Source: Treponema sp.
GTDB lineage: Bacteria > Spirochaetota > Spirochaetia > Treponematales > Treponemataceae
Direction: 5' to 3'
Length of the DNA stretch: 7,132 nt
Assembly: GCA_016293915.1 (NCBI GenBank)
Contig: JAEDCY010000069.1
Coordinates: forward strand, 1-7,132
In this document: positions 1 to 5,411 of the stretch, one piece after another
Position numbering within the stretch: position 1 is the stretch's first letter
Layout of the letters: every line of letters begins with the position of its first letter
Notes under the pieces: generated by a model
Told to the model about the DNA's origin: nothing
Database searches by the model: none
What the model saw: only the letters and a program-made list of their open reading frames with translations
Made by a program: the position numbers and the translations under genes

Positions 1-123
1 GGCGACCATGATATTTATTATAGTCCTATCACAAATCGAAATTTTACCGTAGATTTAAAAATCAAATCACGTCATACTGCTAATGCAATTATGAAGCAAA
101 GTGGAATCGATCACCATTTTTAA
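1..123 (+). CDS. HicA-like mRNA-interferase toxin, C-terminal fragment
   Basis: Frame 1 is open from the window edge to a TAA at 121-123, giving 40 residues of a gene that begins upstream. The segment reads GDHDIYYSPITNRNFTVDLK, then a tail containing KSRHTANAIMKQSGI. This matches the end of HicA-family toxins: a G-(S/D)-H motif, a beta strand, then a short C-terminal helix of the form TANAILKQAGI. The His at residue 3 would correspond to the catalytic His of the dsRBD-like HicA fold. HicA cleaves mRNA and is normally neutralised by a partner HicB, which would lie upstream, outside the window; no hicB is seen downstream. A terminator hairpin follows 25 bases after the stop. The family call rests on the tail alone, so a related small dsRBD-like protein remains possible. 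Confidence 0.65.
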   Translation, partial: GDHDIYYSPITNRNFTVDLKIKSRHTANAIMKQSGIDHHF

Positions 124-147
124 AGTTTAAAAATCGCTATTTTATCT

Positions 148-192
148 AAAACACAAAGGCCAGCCCGATGTTCGGACTAGCCTTTGTGTTTT
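148..192. terminator. bidirectional intrinsic terminator between the hicA-like gene and pheT
   Basis: A perfect 13-bp inverted repeat (148-160 with 180-192, arm AAAACACAAAGGC) surrounds an inner stem CCGA/TCGG at 165-168 and 172-175. The arms end in A/T runs on both sides, so the hairpin can terminate the plus-strand hicA-like transcript and the convergent pheT transcript. Confidence 0.85.
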
Positions 193-195
193 ATA

Positions 196-230
196 GGTGG
201 TTTCGATACGGCTTCGCCTACTCAACCACC
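196..230. repeat. GGTGGTT...AACCACC palindromic repeat, copy 1 (intergenic)
   Basis: The arms GGTGGTT (196-202) and AACCACC (224-230) enclose a smaller hairpin GGC-TTC-GCC (210-218). The same outer arms with the TTTCGA.AC and CTCAACCACC signature recur at 801-840 and 1608-1653 inside pheT, so this is a dispersed family and not a chance hairpin. It resembles REP-like or palindromic mobile elements. Confidence 0.8.
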
Positions 231-240
231 GTTATACGTC

Positions 241-261
241 ATGCTGAACTTGTTTCAGCAT
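241..261. repeat. ATGCTGAA...TTCAGCAT small palindromic repeat
   Basis: An 8-bp perfect stem (241-248 with 254-261) with a 5-nt loop lies five bases beyond the pheT stop codon and next to the other repeat at 196-230. From memory, this kind of TGCTGAA palindrome recurs in many bacterial genomes as a dispersed intergenic element. Only one copy is visible here. Confidence 0.6.
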
Positions 262-266
262 CTATT

Positions 267-2639
267 TTAGCAAACTTCGCAGTTATCAGCCTTGTTAGTA
301 GTAACAGGCTTTCCTGCTGCAGTTGCCTTCTTTCCTGCGATTGTAAAGCATTTGCCGCTTACATGGTATTCAATCTTGCAGAAGTGGTCGATGTCGATTT
401 TGGCTGGTTTTTCGCCGGTGTATTCGGCACCTTCAATCTGGATGATTGTTCCTGGCTCTGCCCATGGAGCAGTGAGGAGTTCAACCTTTTCTTTGCCGTC
501 TTCTGTGTAGTCGCAGGCAAGGAGCATTCCGCGGCTTTCTACGCCCTTCATCTTACGTGGAGCGAGGTTAGCAGCGATGATTACGTGCTGACCTAAAAGT
601 TCTTCTTCTGTCAGGTATGGGCGGAGGCCGCTCTGAATAATGCGTTCTGTGCCTGTACCGTCATCCAAAGTTTCGATATAGAGCTTGTCGCCCTGTGGGT
701 TTGTTTCTACCTTTGTGATTTTTGCAACGCGGAGCTCAATGTGTTCGTTGAAGTATTTTACTGGATTTGTCTCGGCTTCGGATTTCTGATTTCCGCCAGC
801 GGTGGTTTCGATACACCCGCTCTGCGGGCACTCAACCACCGATGCTTCTTTCTTTTTTTGAGCATCAGTTTTAGTATCAGCAGTAGCCATCAGTGTTTCC
901 AGGTCGAGTTCGCCGGCAACACAAGGAACTGTAATTCCCCAGTTTTCGAGAACCTGTGGATGAACTTCACCAAATACACCAGCTGGCTGACCGTCAACAA
1001 TCAGCTGAGCCTGGCGGCCAGGAATGAAGCGTGGGTCTTCACTTTCAACAACCTTGTATTCGTGGTCGAGGAAGTAAACGAGACTTGATACCTCAGAAGC
1101 CAATGTATTGAAGTTAGCGTTAGCACTTGCTGTAAGGAAGCCAAGGTGCTGGCGTGTAATTGTTCCAGTGTTTTCATCTTCTTTAAGATATGCAACCTTA
1201 CCGATTTCAAAAATCTTATGAGGGTACATAGCGTTGGCGCTCCCAGCTTCGGCACGGCAAAGGCTAGACAAAATCTCAGGGCGGATAAACTGATAGTTTT
1301 CGCTCATTGGGTTTGCAATTTCGATAACCTTTGAACCGTCAATCAGCATATTGTCGATGTAGTCTTTCTTAGAACCAACATAGTTGAAAATCATTTCCTG
1401 GTAACCAAGACCAACCATCAAAGTCTTTGCCTTACGGCTGAACTCTGTAAGTGGAAGAAGGCGGCCAACTGTGAAGTCCTGTGGAGTGCGTGGTTCAAAT
1501 GCGGCAACGTTACAGCCAATCATAACATCTTCAATGATATCAACTTCGTGGAGGAAGTCGTTGCGGTATGGAGCAGGCGAGAGAGTGATAGAGTAGTCTT
1601 TACCAGAGGTGGTTTCGACAGGCTCAACCACCGCGTCTATCGGCTCAACCACCACGGTGCTACCCATTCTGATGAGAGCATCTTTTACCTTTTCAATATC
1701 AAAATCGCTACCCAGCAGCTTGTTTACAGCACCAAGAGTTGTCTTTGTTGTTGGCTGGAAGTAGTAAGGAACCATGATATCCTTTCCTAGTCCTGTATCA
1801 TAAGGATGCTTTACAAGAATAGGCTTAATTTCATAACCCTGATCCGCAAAATCACATGCTACGATATTTGCAGACAAAATCAGGTTTTCAATATTATCAC
1901 CAGTGAGCTCAACCATAAGGTCTTTGTCACCAACCTGAACAGCACCCAAAGTTGCGCTATTGATAATCGGAGCCATAGAAAGCACTTCGTTTTTAGAATC
2001 ACTCAAAAGAGGGAACTTTTTCATATCAGCGAGAATCCAGCCGAAATCTTTTCCCTTAGGATGGTCAGTAAGAATCTGGCGGCAAGTCATTGGAGCGTCG
2101 CACTGGAGCGGCACAAAGCTTGTCTTGTCCGGGTCAACAGCGTGGTAGCGAACAGGGAACTTAATCTGGTCAACGCGGTAAACACCCATAGAAATAGATT
2201 TACGCTTGCGGCCAAAGTTCCATGCCAGCTTTTCCTGAGTTTGAATAATGTCCTTAAGCATAGGATCATCAATTGCCTTACCGGTAATCATAAAAGCAAC
2301 CATGTAAGGACGGATATCTTTAAGCTCAGGGTCAACCTCAACAATGCGGTCGCCGTAATCGTTGTTGCCGTGGTTAGCCATCAGCTTCATATAATCAACA
2401 GTCTTTCCGCCTTCGTGCAGCTTAATCTGGCGTGCAACACCGTTAGTAGACCAGAGGTCAGGGCGGTTAGTATCATTCAATTCAATTTTTACAACGCGTT
2501 CGTTTTCAGGCAGGCTCATATCAGGCTTTTCGTCCAGCTCAGCCTTAGCGCAGGGAAGCACATCTTCCAGAGCATCATAAGTGTATTTTTTTCCGATAGC
2601 ATCAAAAAACAGTTTTTCGTTACATTCGATTTTAGGCAT
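267..2639 (-). CDS. pheT: phenylalanine--tRNA ligase beta subunit, archaeal/spirochaetal type, with C-terminal tRNA-binding domain
   Basis: The 790-residue product is the beta chain of the alpha2-beta2 PheRS, which charges tRNA-Phe in the cytoplasm. The N-terminus (MPKIECNEKLF, then NDTNRPDLWSTNGVARQI near residue 60) is the short archaeal-type start without the N-terminal tRNA-binding domain of most bacterial PheTs. A B3/B4-like part is followed by a B5 domain around 290-375 (APYRNDFLHEVDIIEDV) and a core domain to about 590. Residues 625-735 form an extra EMAPII/Trbp111-like tRNA-binding domain (ELRVAKITKVE, NLAPRKMKGVESRGMLLA). An archaeal-type beta chain is usually near 550-600 residues, so about 190 are additional. 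Two in-frame palindromic repeats add residues 329-344 and 600-613. The ATG has AGAGG (2646-2650) upstream. pheS is not adjacent. TAA occupies 267-269. Confidence 0.95.
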   Translation of the reverse strand: MPKIECNEKLFFDAIGKKYTYDALEDVLPCAKAELDEKPDMSLPENERVVKIELNDTNRPDLWSTNGVARQIKLHEGGKTVDYMKLMANHGNNDYGDRIVEVDPELKDIRPYMVAFMITGKAIDDPMLKDIIQTQEKLAWNFGRKRKSISMGVYRVDQIKFPVRYHAVDPDKTSFVPLQCDAPMTCRQILTDHPKGKDFGWILADMKKFPLLSDSKNEVLSMAPIINSATLGAVQVGDKDLMVELTGDNIENLILSANIVACDFADQGYEIKPILVKHPYDTGLGKDIMVPYYFQPTTKTTLGAVNKLLGSDFDIEKVKDALIRMGSTVVVEPIDAVVEPVETTSGKDYSITLSPAPYRNDFLHEVDIIEDVMIGCNVAAFEPRTPQDFTVGRLLPLTEFSRKAKTLMVGLGYQEMIFNYVGSKKDYIDNMLIDGSKVIEIANPMSENYQFIRPEILSSLCRAEAGSANAMYPHKIFEIGKVAYLKEDENTGTITRQHLGFLTASANANFNTLASEVSSLVYFLDHEYKVVESEDPRFIPGRQAQLIVDGQPAGVFGEVHPQVLENWGITVPCVAGELDLETLMATADTKTDAQKKKEASVVECPQSGCIETTAGGNQKSEAETNPVKYFNEHIELRVAKITKVETNPQGDKLYIETLDDGTGTERIIQSGLRPYLTEEELLGQHVIIAANLAPRKMKGVESRGMLLACDYTEDGKEKVELLTAPWAEPGTIIQIEGAEYTGEKPAKIDIDHFCKIEYHVSGKCFTIAGKKATAAGKPVTTNKADNCEVC
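801..840. repeat. GGTGGTT...AACCACC palindromic repeat, copy 2, in frame in pheT
   Basis: The arms GGTGGTT (801-807) and AACCACC (834-840) enclose an inner stem CCCGC/GCGGG (816-820, 824-828). On the coding (minus) strand it is read as VVECPQSGCIETT, about residues 600-613, in the linker between the PheT core and the C-terminal tRNA-binding domain. It is in the same reading phase as copy 3. Confidence 0.85.
1608..1653. repeat. GGTGGTT...AACCACC palindromic repeat, copy 3 plus a half-copy, in frame in pheT
   Basis: A minimal 25-bp palindrome (1608-1632) is followed by an extra half-copy, GGCTCAACCACC at 1642-1653. On the minus strand it is translated as VVEPIDAVVEPVETT, about residues 329-344, within the B5 domain between RMGST and the SITLSPAPYR strand. 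The repeated VVEP in the protein reflects the doubled arm. Confidence 0.85.
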
Positions 2640-2667
2640 TTTTTTCCTCTAAAAATTTTAATGTTTT

Positions 2668-2696
2668 ATTATAGAAGATTTTGGCAAAATAGGGAA
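2668..2696 (-). promoter_or_regulatory. candidate pheT promoter
   Basis: On the minus strand a perfect TATAAT (2668-2673) lies 28 bases before the pheT ATG. The hexamer 17 bp further upstream (TTCCCT, 2691-2696) matches the -35 consensus at only 3 of 6 positions. The -10 call is fair; the -35 call is weak. Confidence 0.5.
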
Positions 2697-2729
2697 TAGT
2701 TTGGAAATCTGCGTAAAAACTGTGAAAAT

Positions 2730-2758
2730 TTGACAAATTCAAAATCTTTAGTTACCAT
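2730..2758 (+). promoter_or_regulatory. dfx promoter
   Basis: A perfect -35 TTGACA (2730-2735), a 17-bp spacer and a -10 TACCAT (2753-2758, 4 of 6) lie 27 bases before the dfx start. No clear oxidative-stress operator (PerR-type dyad) is seen. Confidence 0.65.
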
Positions 2759-2785
2759 TTTAATAAGATTTATTAGGAGGCAAAA

Positions 2786-3160
2786 ATGGACATTAAGTTT
2801 TATTTCTGCAAACATTGTGGAAAAATTATTGTAGTTGTAAAAGATTCTGGGGTACCTACAGTTTGCTGTGGAGAAGATATGTCAGAATTGATTCCTGGAA
2901 CTACAGATGCCGCTGTTGAAAAACATGTGCCTGTTGTTCAGGTAGAAGGAAATAAGGTAACTGTAAGCGTAGGCTCTGTAACTCATCCTATGTTACCAGA
3001 GCACTATATTGAATGGATTGTGCTTGTAACTGATAAAGGAATTCAGAAAAAACTTTTGAAGCCGGGAGAAGAACCAAAGGCAGAGTTTGCTTTGCTTGAT
3101 GGCGAAAAGGTTTTGAATGCTTTTGAATTCTGTAATCTGCACAGATTGTGGAAGTGCTAG
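2786..3160 (+). CDS. dfx: desulfoferrodoxin (class I superoxide reductase)
   Basis: This 124-residue protein reduces superoxide to hydrogen peroxide in the cytoplasm without releasing oxygen, using electrons from rubredoxin-type donors. It is a typical defence of anaerobes and microaerophiles. The N-terminal desulforedoxin domain (residues 1-36) has all four Cys ligands of the Fe(Cys)4 centre I: C8, C11, C27 and C28. The neelaredoxin-like domain supplies the Fe(His)4Cys active site with H47, H67, H73, C116 and H119, and the catalytic E45-K46 pair precedes H47. Length and motifs are those of a complete class I enzyme. A strong AGGAGG (2775-2780) lies five bases before ATG. The gene is monocistronic, diverges from pheT, and is followed by only a short UUCG hairpin. 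Confidence 0.96.
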   Translation: MDIKFYFCKHCGKIIVVVKDSGVPTVCCGEDMSELIPGTTDAAVEKHVPVVQVEGNKVTVSVGSVTHPMLPEHYIEWIVLVTDKGIQKKLLKPGEEPKAEFALLDGEKVLNAFEFCNLHRLWKC

Positions 3161-3164
3161 CATA

Positions 3165-3176
3165 TAGCTTCGGCTA
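3165..3176 (+). terminator. weak UUCG-loop hairpin after dfx
   Basis: TAGC-TTCG-GCTA forms a 4-bp stem closed by the stable cUUCGg tetraloop, followed by ATTATTTT. It starts five bases after the dfx stop. The stem is short, so termination may be inefficient. Confidence 0.35.
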
Positions 3177-3177
3177 A

Positions 3178-3565
3178 TTATTTTACAGTAAATGAAATTG
3201 TGACTTCTTCTGAGCCGCTTATAACGCGGCAGGAATGTTCGCCACGATCTACCGGAAGTGAGAAAATAAATGGACGGTTGATTGTGGCGATTTTTTTCGT
3301 CATAAAAAACCTGAAGTGTGTTTTCTGATCCACCTGTGATTTCAAATGGAACAGTTTTGCCCGGCTTTATCAGAAAAAATAGAACAAATAAGGCGTGTAG
3401 TGTCAGAATAATATAACTGACGACCGTTAGTTAGTTTTTTACCAAATTCGTAATTTACAGTTGGTAGTGCAGTACAAGAGGTGGAAGAAAGAAGACACAT
3501 AAAATTATTGCGAGAACATAAATGGATCGCTTCTCTCCGTGCTTCGCACGGAAAGTAAAGTCAGG
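3178..3565 (-). pseudogene. decayed gene for a small exported or membrane-anchored protein, unknown family
   Basis: Protein-like sequence continues through this stretch only if the frame changes three times. From the 5' side on the minus strand there is a basic then hydrophobic segment (KHGEKRSIYVLAIILCVFF, about 3527-3475) ending at a TAA near 3455. It is followed in another frame by TVNYEFGKKLTNGRQLYYSD up to a TGA at 3342-3344. A third frame gives KTVPFEITGGSENTLQVFYD. After a run of seven A's (3291-3297) the last frame gives RPFIFSLPVDRGEHSCRVIS and ends VTISFTVK with TAA at 3178-3180. Removing one A from that run would join the last two. No start codon is present in the first frame. I do not recognise the family. 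It lies directly downstream of the GGDEF gene and may once have been co-transcribed with it. That it was ever a gene is inference from the protein-like reading. Confidence 0.5.
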
Positions 3566-3590
3566 TCACAGGTGTCTTTTGAAGTATTAA

Positions 3591-4568
3591 TTATCTTGCT
3601 TTTTTCATTCTTTCTTTTTCTGCATACATGGCTTTATCAGCATAGGCAATAAGATCTTCTACGCAATTACCATTATTTGGAAAAACAGCAAGTCCTACCG
3701 ATGCAGAAATATCGGCAAGAACATGGGCAGAAAGGCGGGCAGGAACGTTCAGAACAGCACGTATTCGTTCAACGGTGCTGCTGTAATCTGTTCCTGTATT
3801 TTTACCACGGAAAATAATAATAAATTCATCACCACCAAATCTGGCAATAATATCTTCCGGACGTACAGATTCCATCAGACGTTTTGCAACTTTTGAAAGT
3901 GCAGCATCGCCGATAGTATGCCCGTAATTATCATTTATCTGTTTGAAATTATTCATATCAATAAAGCAGACTGCAACCTGAGAGTCATTGCGTTTTGCAT
4001 AATCAAGTTCTTTTTCAAGTGAAAAGATTGCTGTTTGCTTTGTATAAAGTCCTGTAAGCTGGTCCAGAGTTGCAAGCTGGGCCAGACGAATATTACTCTG
4101 GCGAAGTTTTAAGAAGAGCAGAGTCAAAATTGTAAAGGCACAAATCAAAAGGAGAGATAAAGTTCCCAGAACAAGGACAAGATGAATATTTACCCAGTGG
4201 CCATCAGGTGCAACTGCAAAATAAAGGTTTTCTTCAGAAAGATTAATACGAACACAAATTGGTTTATAGAGCCGTTTAAAATCAGTCCCATAAATTGTTT
4301 CATAAACATCCGTATTATTTTTTTGTTTGTAAATAGAATAAATATAACCGCGGGCCGTAAGGGCAGAAAGATTTACATTTTCTGAAAGAAAAGAAAGTTG
4401 TCCGTCCTCGCTGTTTCGCTCAATTTCCGAAACACAAATTACAGCAAGATTTTCTGCTTCCAGTTTTCTGGAACGGACAGAACCAAATGTTTCATAAATG
4501 CTGATATCAGTGAAAATCAAAACAAGCGCAAGGAAAACTGCAATTACAAAAATGAAATCTTTTTTCAT
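3591..4568 (-). CDS. membrane-anchored diguanylate cyclase (GGDEF domain)
   Basis: This 325-residue protein should condense two GTP into cyclic di-GMP at the inner membrane. TM1 (about 5-22) and TM2 (about 129-153) bracket a roughly 105-residue extracytoplasmic segment that probably senses a signal; I cannot name its fold. The GGDEF domain runs from about 163 to 322. It has DQLTGLYTK (169-177), the metal-binding D204 in FIDMNNFKQIND, and an intact active site RFGGDEF with GGDEF at 245-249. RPED (236-239) lies five residues before it, so the RxxD inhibitory I-site is intact and product feedback is expected. No EAL or HD-GYP domain is attached. The ATG has no convincing Shine-Dalgarno. A good promoter lies about 67 bases upstream, and a decayed gene lies downstream on the same strand. 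Confidence 0.93.
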   Translation of the reverse strand: MKKDFIFVIAVFLALVLIFTDISIYETFGSVRSRKLEAENLAVICVSEIERNSEDGQLSFLSENVNLSALTARGYIYSIYKQKNNTDVYETIYGTDFKRLYKPICVRINLSEENLYFAVAPDGHWVNIHLVLVLGTLSLLLICAFTILTLLFLKLRQSNIRLAQLATLDQLTGLYTKQTAIFSLEKELDYAKRNDSQVAVCFIDMNNFKQINDNYGHTIGDAALSKVAKRLMESVRPEDIIARFGGDEFIIIFRGKNTGTDYSSTVERIRAVLNVPARLSAHVLADISASVGLAVFPNNGNCVEDLIAYADKAMYAEKERMKKAR

Positions 4569-4634
4569 AAGACGGCTTAGAGTCGAAATATCATACGTTT
4601 TTTTTCTCAGGACATTTTGTTTTCATATCGTTTT

Positions 4635-4663
4635 AGTATAATGCTGTTTTATTAAGATTTCAA
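4635..4663 (-). promoter_or_regulatory. promoter of the GGDEF gene
   Basis: Minus-strand -35 TTGAAA (4658-4663, 5 of 6), a 17-bp spacer and -10 TATACT (4635-4640, 5 of 6). It predicts a leader of about 60 nt before the cyclase ATG. The other sequence between 4569 and 4740 is AT-rich and shows nothing else I can name. Confidence 0.65.
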
Positions 4664-4743
4664 TTTCCAACATCATACATTTTTAATATTATAGCCCGAA
4701 CGTTGAAATTTAGGGGGCCTACAGCCAGCGTTTTCTCAACTTT

Positions 4744-4991
4744 TCTAAGGATTTGGAAACTCCAAACATCGTAATCAATCTCAACACAATCAAGCAGAAA
4801 TTACCCGCTACATTCAGGAAGACTTTGGTGATGATATTCCGGAAATCATTCTTGAGCCTGGTCGTTCTCTTGTTGGTGACAGCGGTATTTTGACTTCCCG
4901 CAAAAACAACACAGCCCTTGCCCGCTGGGTTTATGTCGATGCCGGAAAATTCAACGGATTCCCGCCGATTAAAACGTATTTTATGAGCTAA
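4744..4991 (+). pseudogene. fragment of a type III PLP-dependent ornithine/lysine decarboxylase gene
   Basis: Bases 4794-4991 encode 65 residues with the family signature DDIPEIILEPGRSLVGDSGIL, then SRKNNTALARWVYVDAGKFN, ending in TAA. In intact fold-III decarboxylases (about 390 residues) EPGRSLV.DAGVL is followed by roughly seven residues such as VSEIVLI before SRK. Those are missing here, and the conserved continuation after GKF.G is replaced by unrelated residues and a stop. Upstream, SKDLET at 4744-4761 reads in a different frame, as expected if the fragment is also broken at its 5' side. No start codon, Shine-Dalgarno or catalytic N-terminal barrel half is present. The intact enzyme would make polyamines such as putrescine or cadaverine; this remnant should be inactive. 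Confidence 0.75.
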
Positions 4992-5000
4992 AATATAGTA

Positions 5001-5097
5001 GGGGGAAGTCTCCCCCTGCGCCCGAGCCTCCTCACTTCGTTGCGGTGTCTCGGGCTACCCCTTCTCCTAAGTGGGCTCCGCCCCCTTAAAATCCCCC
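5001..5097. repeat. 97-bp GC-rich composite repeat with terminal GGGGGA/TCCCCC
   Basis: The block begins with GGGGGA (5001-5006) and ends with TCCCCC (5092-5097). It contains nested hairpins: GGGGGA/TCCCCC (5001-5006, 5011-5016), GCCCGAG/CTCGGGC (5020-5026, 5049-5055) and GGGC/GCCC (5073-5076, 5080-5083). It is far richer in G+C than its surroundings. Bases 5032-5047, read on the minus strand, match 15 of 16 bases at 7100-7115, which ties it to the repeat at the methylase 3' end. Confidence 0.7.
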
Positions 5098-5117
5098 AAT
5101 GATTGATGGCCAAAAAC

Positions 5118-5146
5118 TTGACGGCCTTATAGGTGTATGCTATATT
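5118..5146 (+). promoter_or_regulatory. strong extended -10 promoter of the small antisense RNA
   Basis: -35 TTGACG (5118-5123, 5 of 6), a 17-bp spacer and -10 TATATT (5141-5146, 5 of 6), with an extended -10 TG at 5138-5139. Predicted start is about 5151-5153. It is the best plus-strand promoter in the window, yet only about 85 bp separate it from a terminator. Confidence 0.75.
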
Positions 5147-5154
5147 AAAAGAAA

Positions 5155-5170
5155 GGAAATGCCCGATTCA
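5155..5170 (+). repeat. 16-bp inverted repeat, left arm (sRNA 5' end)
   Basis: GGAAATGCCCGATTCA here is identical to the minus strand at 5412-5427. The similarity continues imperfectly to a shared CGTCTCC on each side. Each arm lies at the predicted start of its own transcript, so the two RNAs share a 5' sequence. Confidence 0.9.
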
Positions 5171-5193
5171 TTGGGCCGTCTCCATATTGTGTA

Positions 5194-5232
5194 AAAGCCG
5201 CCGAAGAGTGTGAAGAAGACTTTGGCGGCTTT
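5194..5232. terminator. bidirectional terminator shared by toxin mRNA and antisense RNA
   Basis: AAAGCCGCC (5194-5202) pairs with GGCGGCTTT (5224-5232). The stem extends by GAAG/CTTT (5203-5206, 5220-5223) to 13 bp with one G-T pair, around a 13-nt loop (5207-5219). Plus-strand transcription leaves through TTTATTTAT and minus-strand through TTTTACAC. The toxin-side loop (UCUUCUUCACACU) contains UUCA, which fits the YUNR U-turn motif used for kissing by some antisense pairs. Confidence 0.85.
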
Positions 5233-5242
5233 ATTTATCTAC

Positions 5243-5338
5243 TCATCTTTTATTTCTAAAGTATGAGAGAACTGCTATAACAGTGCAGATTATTGTCGCA
5301 ATACATGTGATTACTGCAACAACAAGCTCAAATGTCAT
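5243..5338 (-). CDS. 31-residue hydrophobic peptide, putative type I toxin
   Basis: The ORF encodes 31 residues: MTFELVVAVITCIATIICTV followed by IAVLSYFRNKR. This is a single membrane-spanning helix (about 5-25) with an acidic residue near the N-terminus and a basic tail RNKR. It is the usual form of Fst, TxpA or holin-like type I toxins, which damage the cytoplasmic membrane. I do not recognise the specific family. The ATG is supported by a near-perfect AGGGAGG (5346-5352) seven bases upstream, which strongly argues that it is translated. It has its own promoter (5437-5465), a leader of about 92 nt that could hide the Shine-Dalgarno, and a terminator shared with a convergent small RNA. The stop TGA is at 5243-5245. 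A small non-toxic membrane peptide is the alternative. Confidence 0.7.
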   Translation of the reverse strand: MTFELVVAVITCIATIICTVIAVLSYFRNKR

Positions 5339-5345
5339 AAGCAAA

Positions 5346-5352
5346 CCTCCCT
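5346..5352 (-). promoter_or_regulatory. toxin Shine-Dalgarno with possible sequestering partner
   Basis: AGGGAGG lies seven bases before the toxin ATG. The leader segment TCTCCC (minus strand, 5399-5404) can pair with GGGAGG through five Watson-Crick pairs and one G-U pair, which would hide the ribosome-binding site. The same TCTCC occurs in the small RNA at 5179-5183. Confidence 0.55.
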
Positions 5353-5411
5353 TATCAATTATTTCAAAGTCCGCCTGAGCAAGACTCTGATTGAGTTCGG
5401 GAGACGCCGCC

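Larger units (their letters stand above)
5152..5236 (+). ncRNA. putative antitoxin small RNA, about 85 nt
   Basis: A strong promoter (5118-5146) and an intrinsic terminator (5194-5232) define a short transcript. Its 5' hairpin is GCCCGA-TTCA-TTGGGC (5161-5176) and its 3' end is the terminator hairpin. The convergent toxin mRNA uses the same terminator, so the two RNAs are perfectly complementary over at least 39 nt, including the 13-nt loop. The 3' arm of the first hairpin (AUUGGGC) can also pair with GCCCGAU near the toxin mRNA 5' end, which lacks its own matching arm. This is the architecture of an antisense type I antitoxin. A possible 11-codon ORF (MPDSLGRLHIV) starts only a few bases from the predicted 5' end and is probably not translated. 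Exact ends are predictions. Confidence 0.6.

Noticed and set aside
1806..2699. 297-codon plus-strand ORF opposite pheT, and other long antisense frames at 168-1790
   Set aside because: They are mirror frames of a clearly conserved gene and show no domain, start signal or compositional support.
3425..3436. ACTAACTAACG (minus strand) shared with 7121-7131
   Set aside because: Only 11 bases of low-complexity sequence match and the flanks do not. At the first site it falls in the protein-like reading of the decayed gene, so it is probably coincidence.
3537..3551. CCGTGC-TTC-GCACGG hairpin as the terminator of the GGDEF gene
   Set aside because: The stem is good, but no T-tract follows on the minus strand. 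It is more likely a small repeat or part of the decayed gene.
4680..4740. GC-rich patch around GGGGGCCTACAGCC as a repeat or attachment site
   Set aside because: No second copy in the window and no clear dyad, so it cannot be supported beyond noting the composition shift.
5160..5195. Eleven-codon ORF MPDSLGRLHIV in the small RNA, and a similar MPDS... ORF at the toxin mRNA 5' end (about 5423-5364, minus)
   Set aside because: Both ATGs lie within about ten bases of the predicted transcript starts, with no room for a ribosome-binding site. The shared MPDS simply reflects the inverted repeat.
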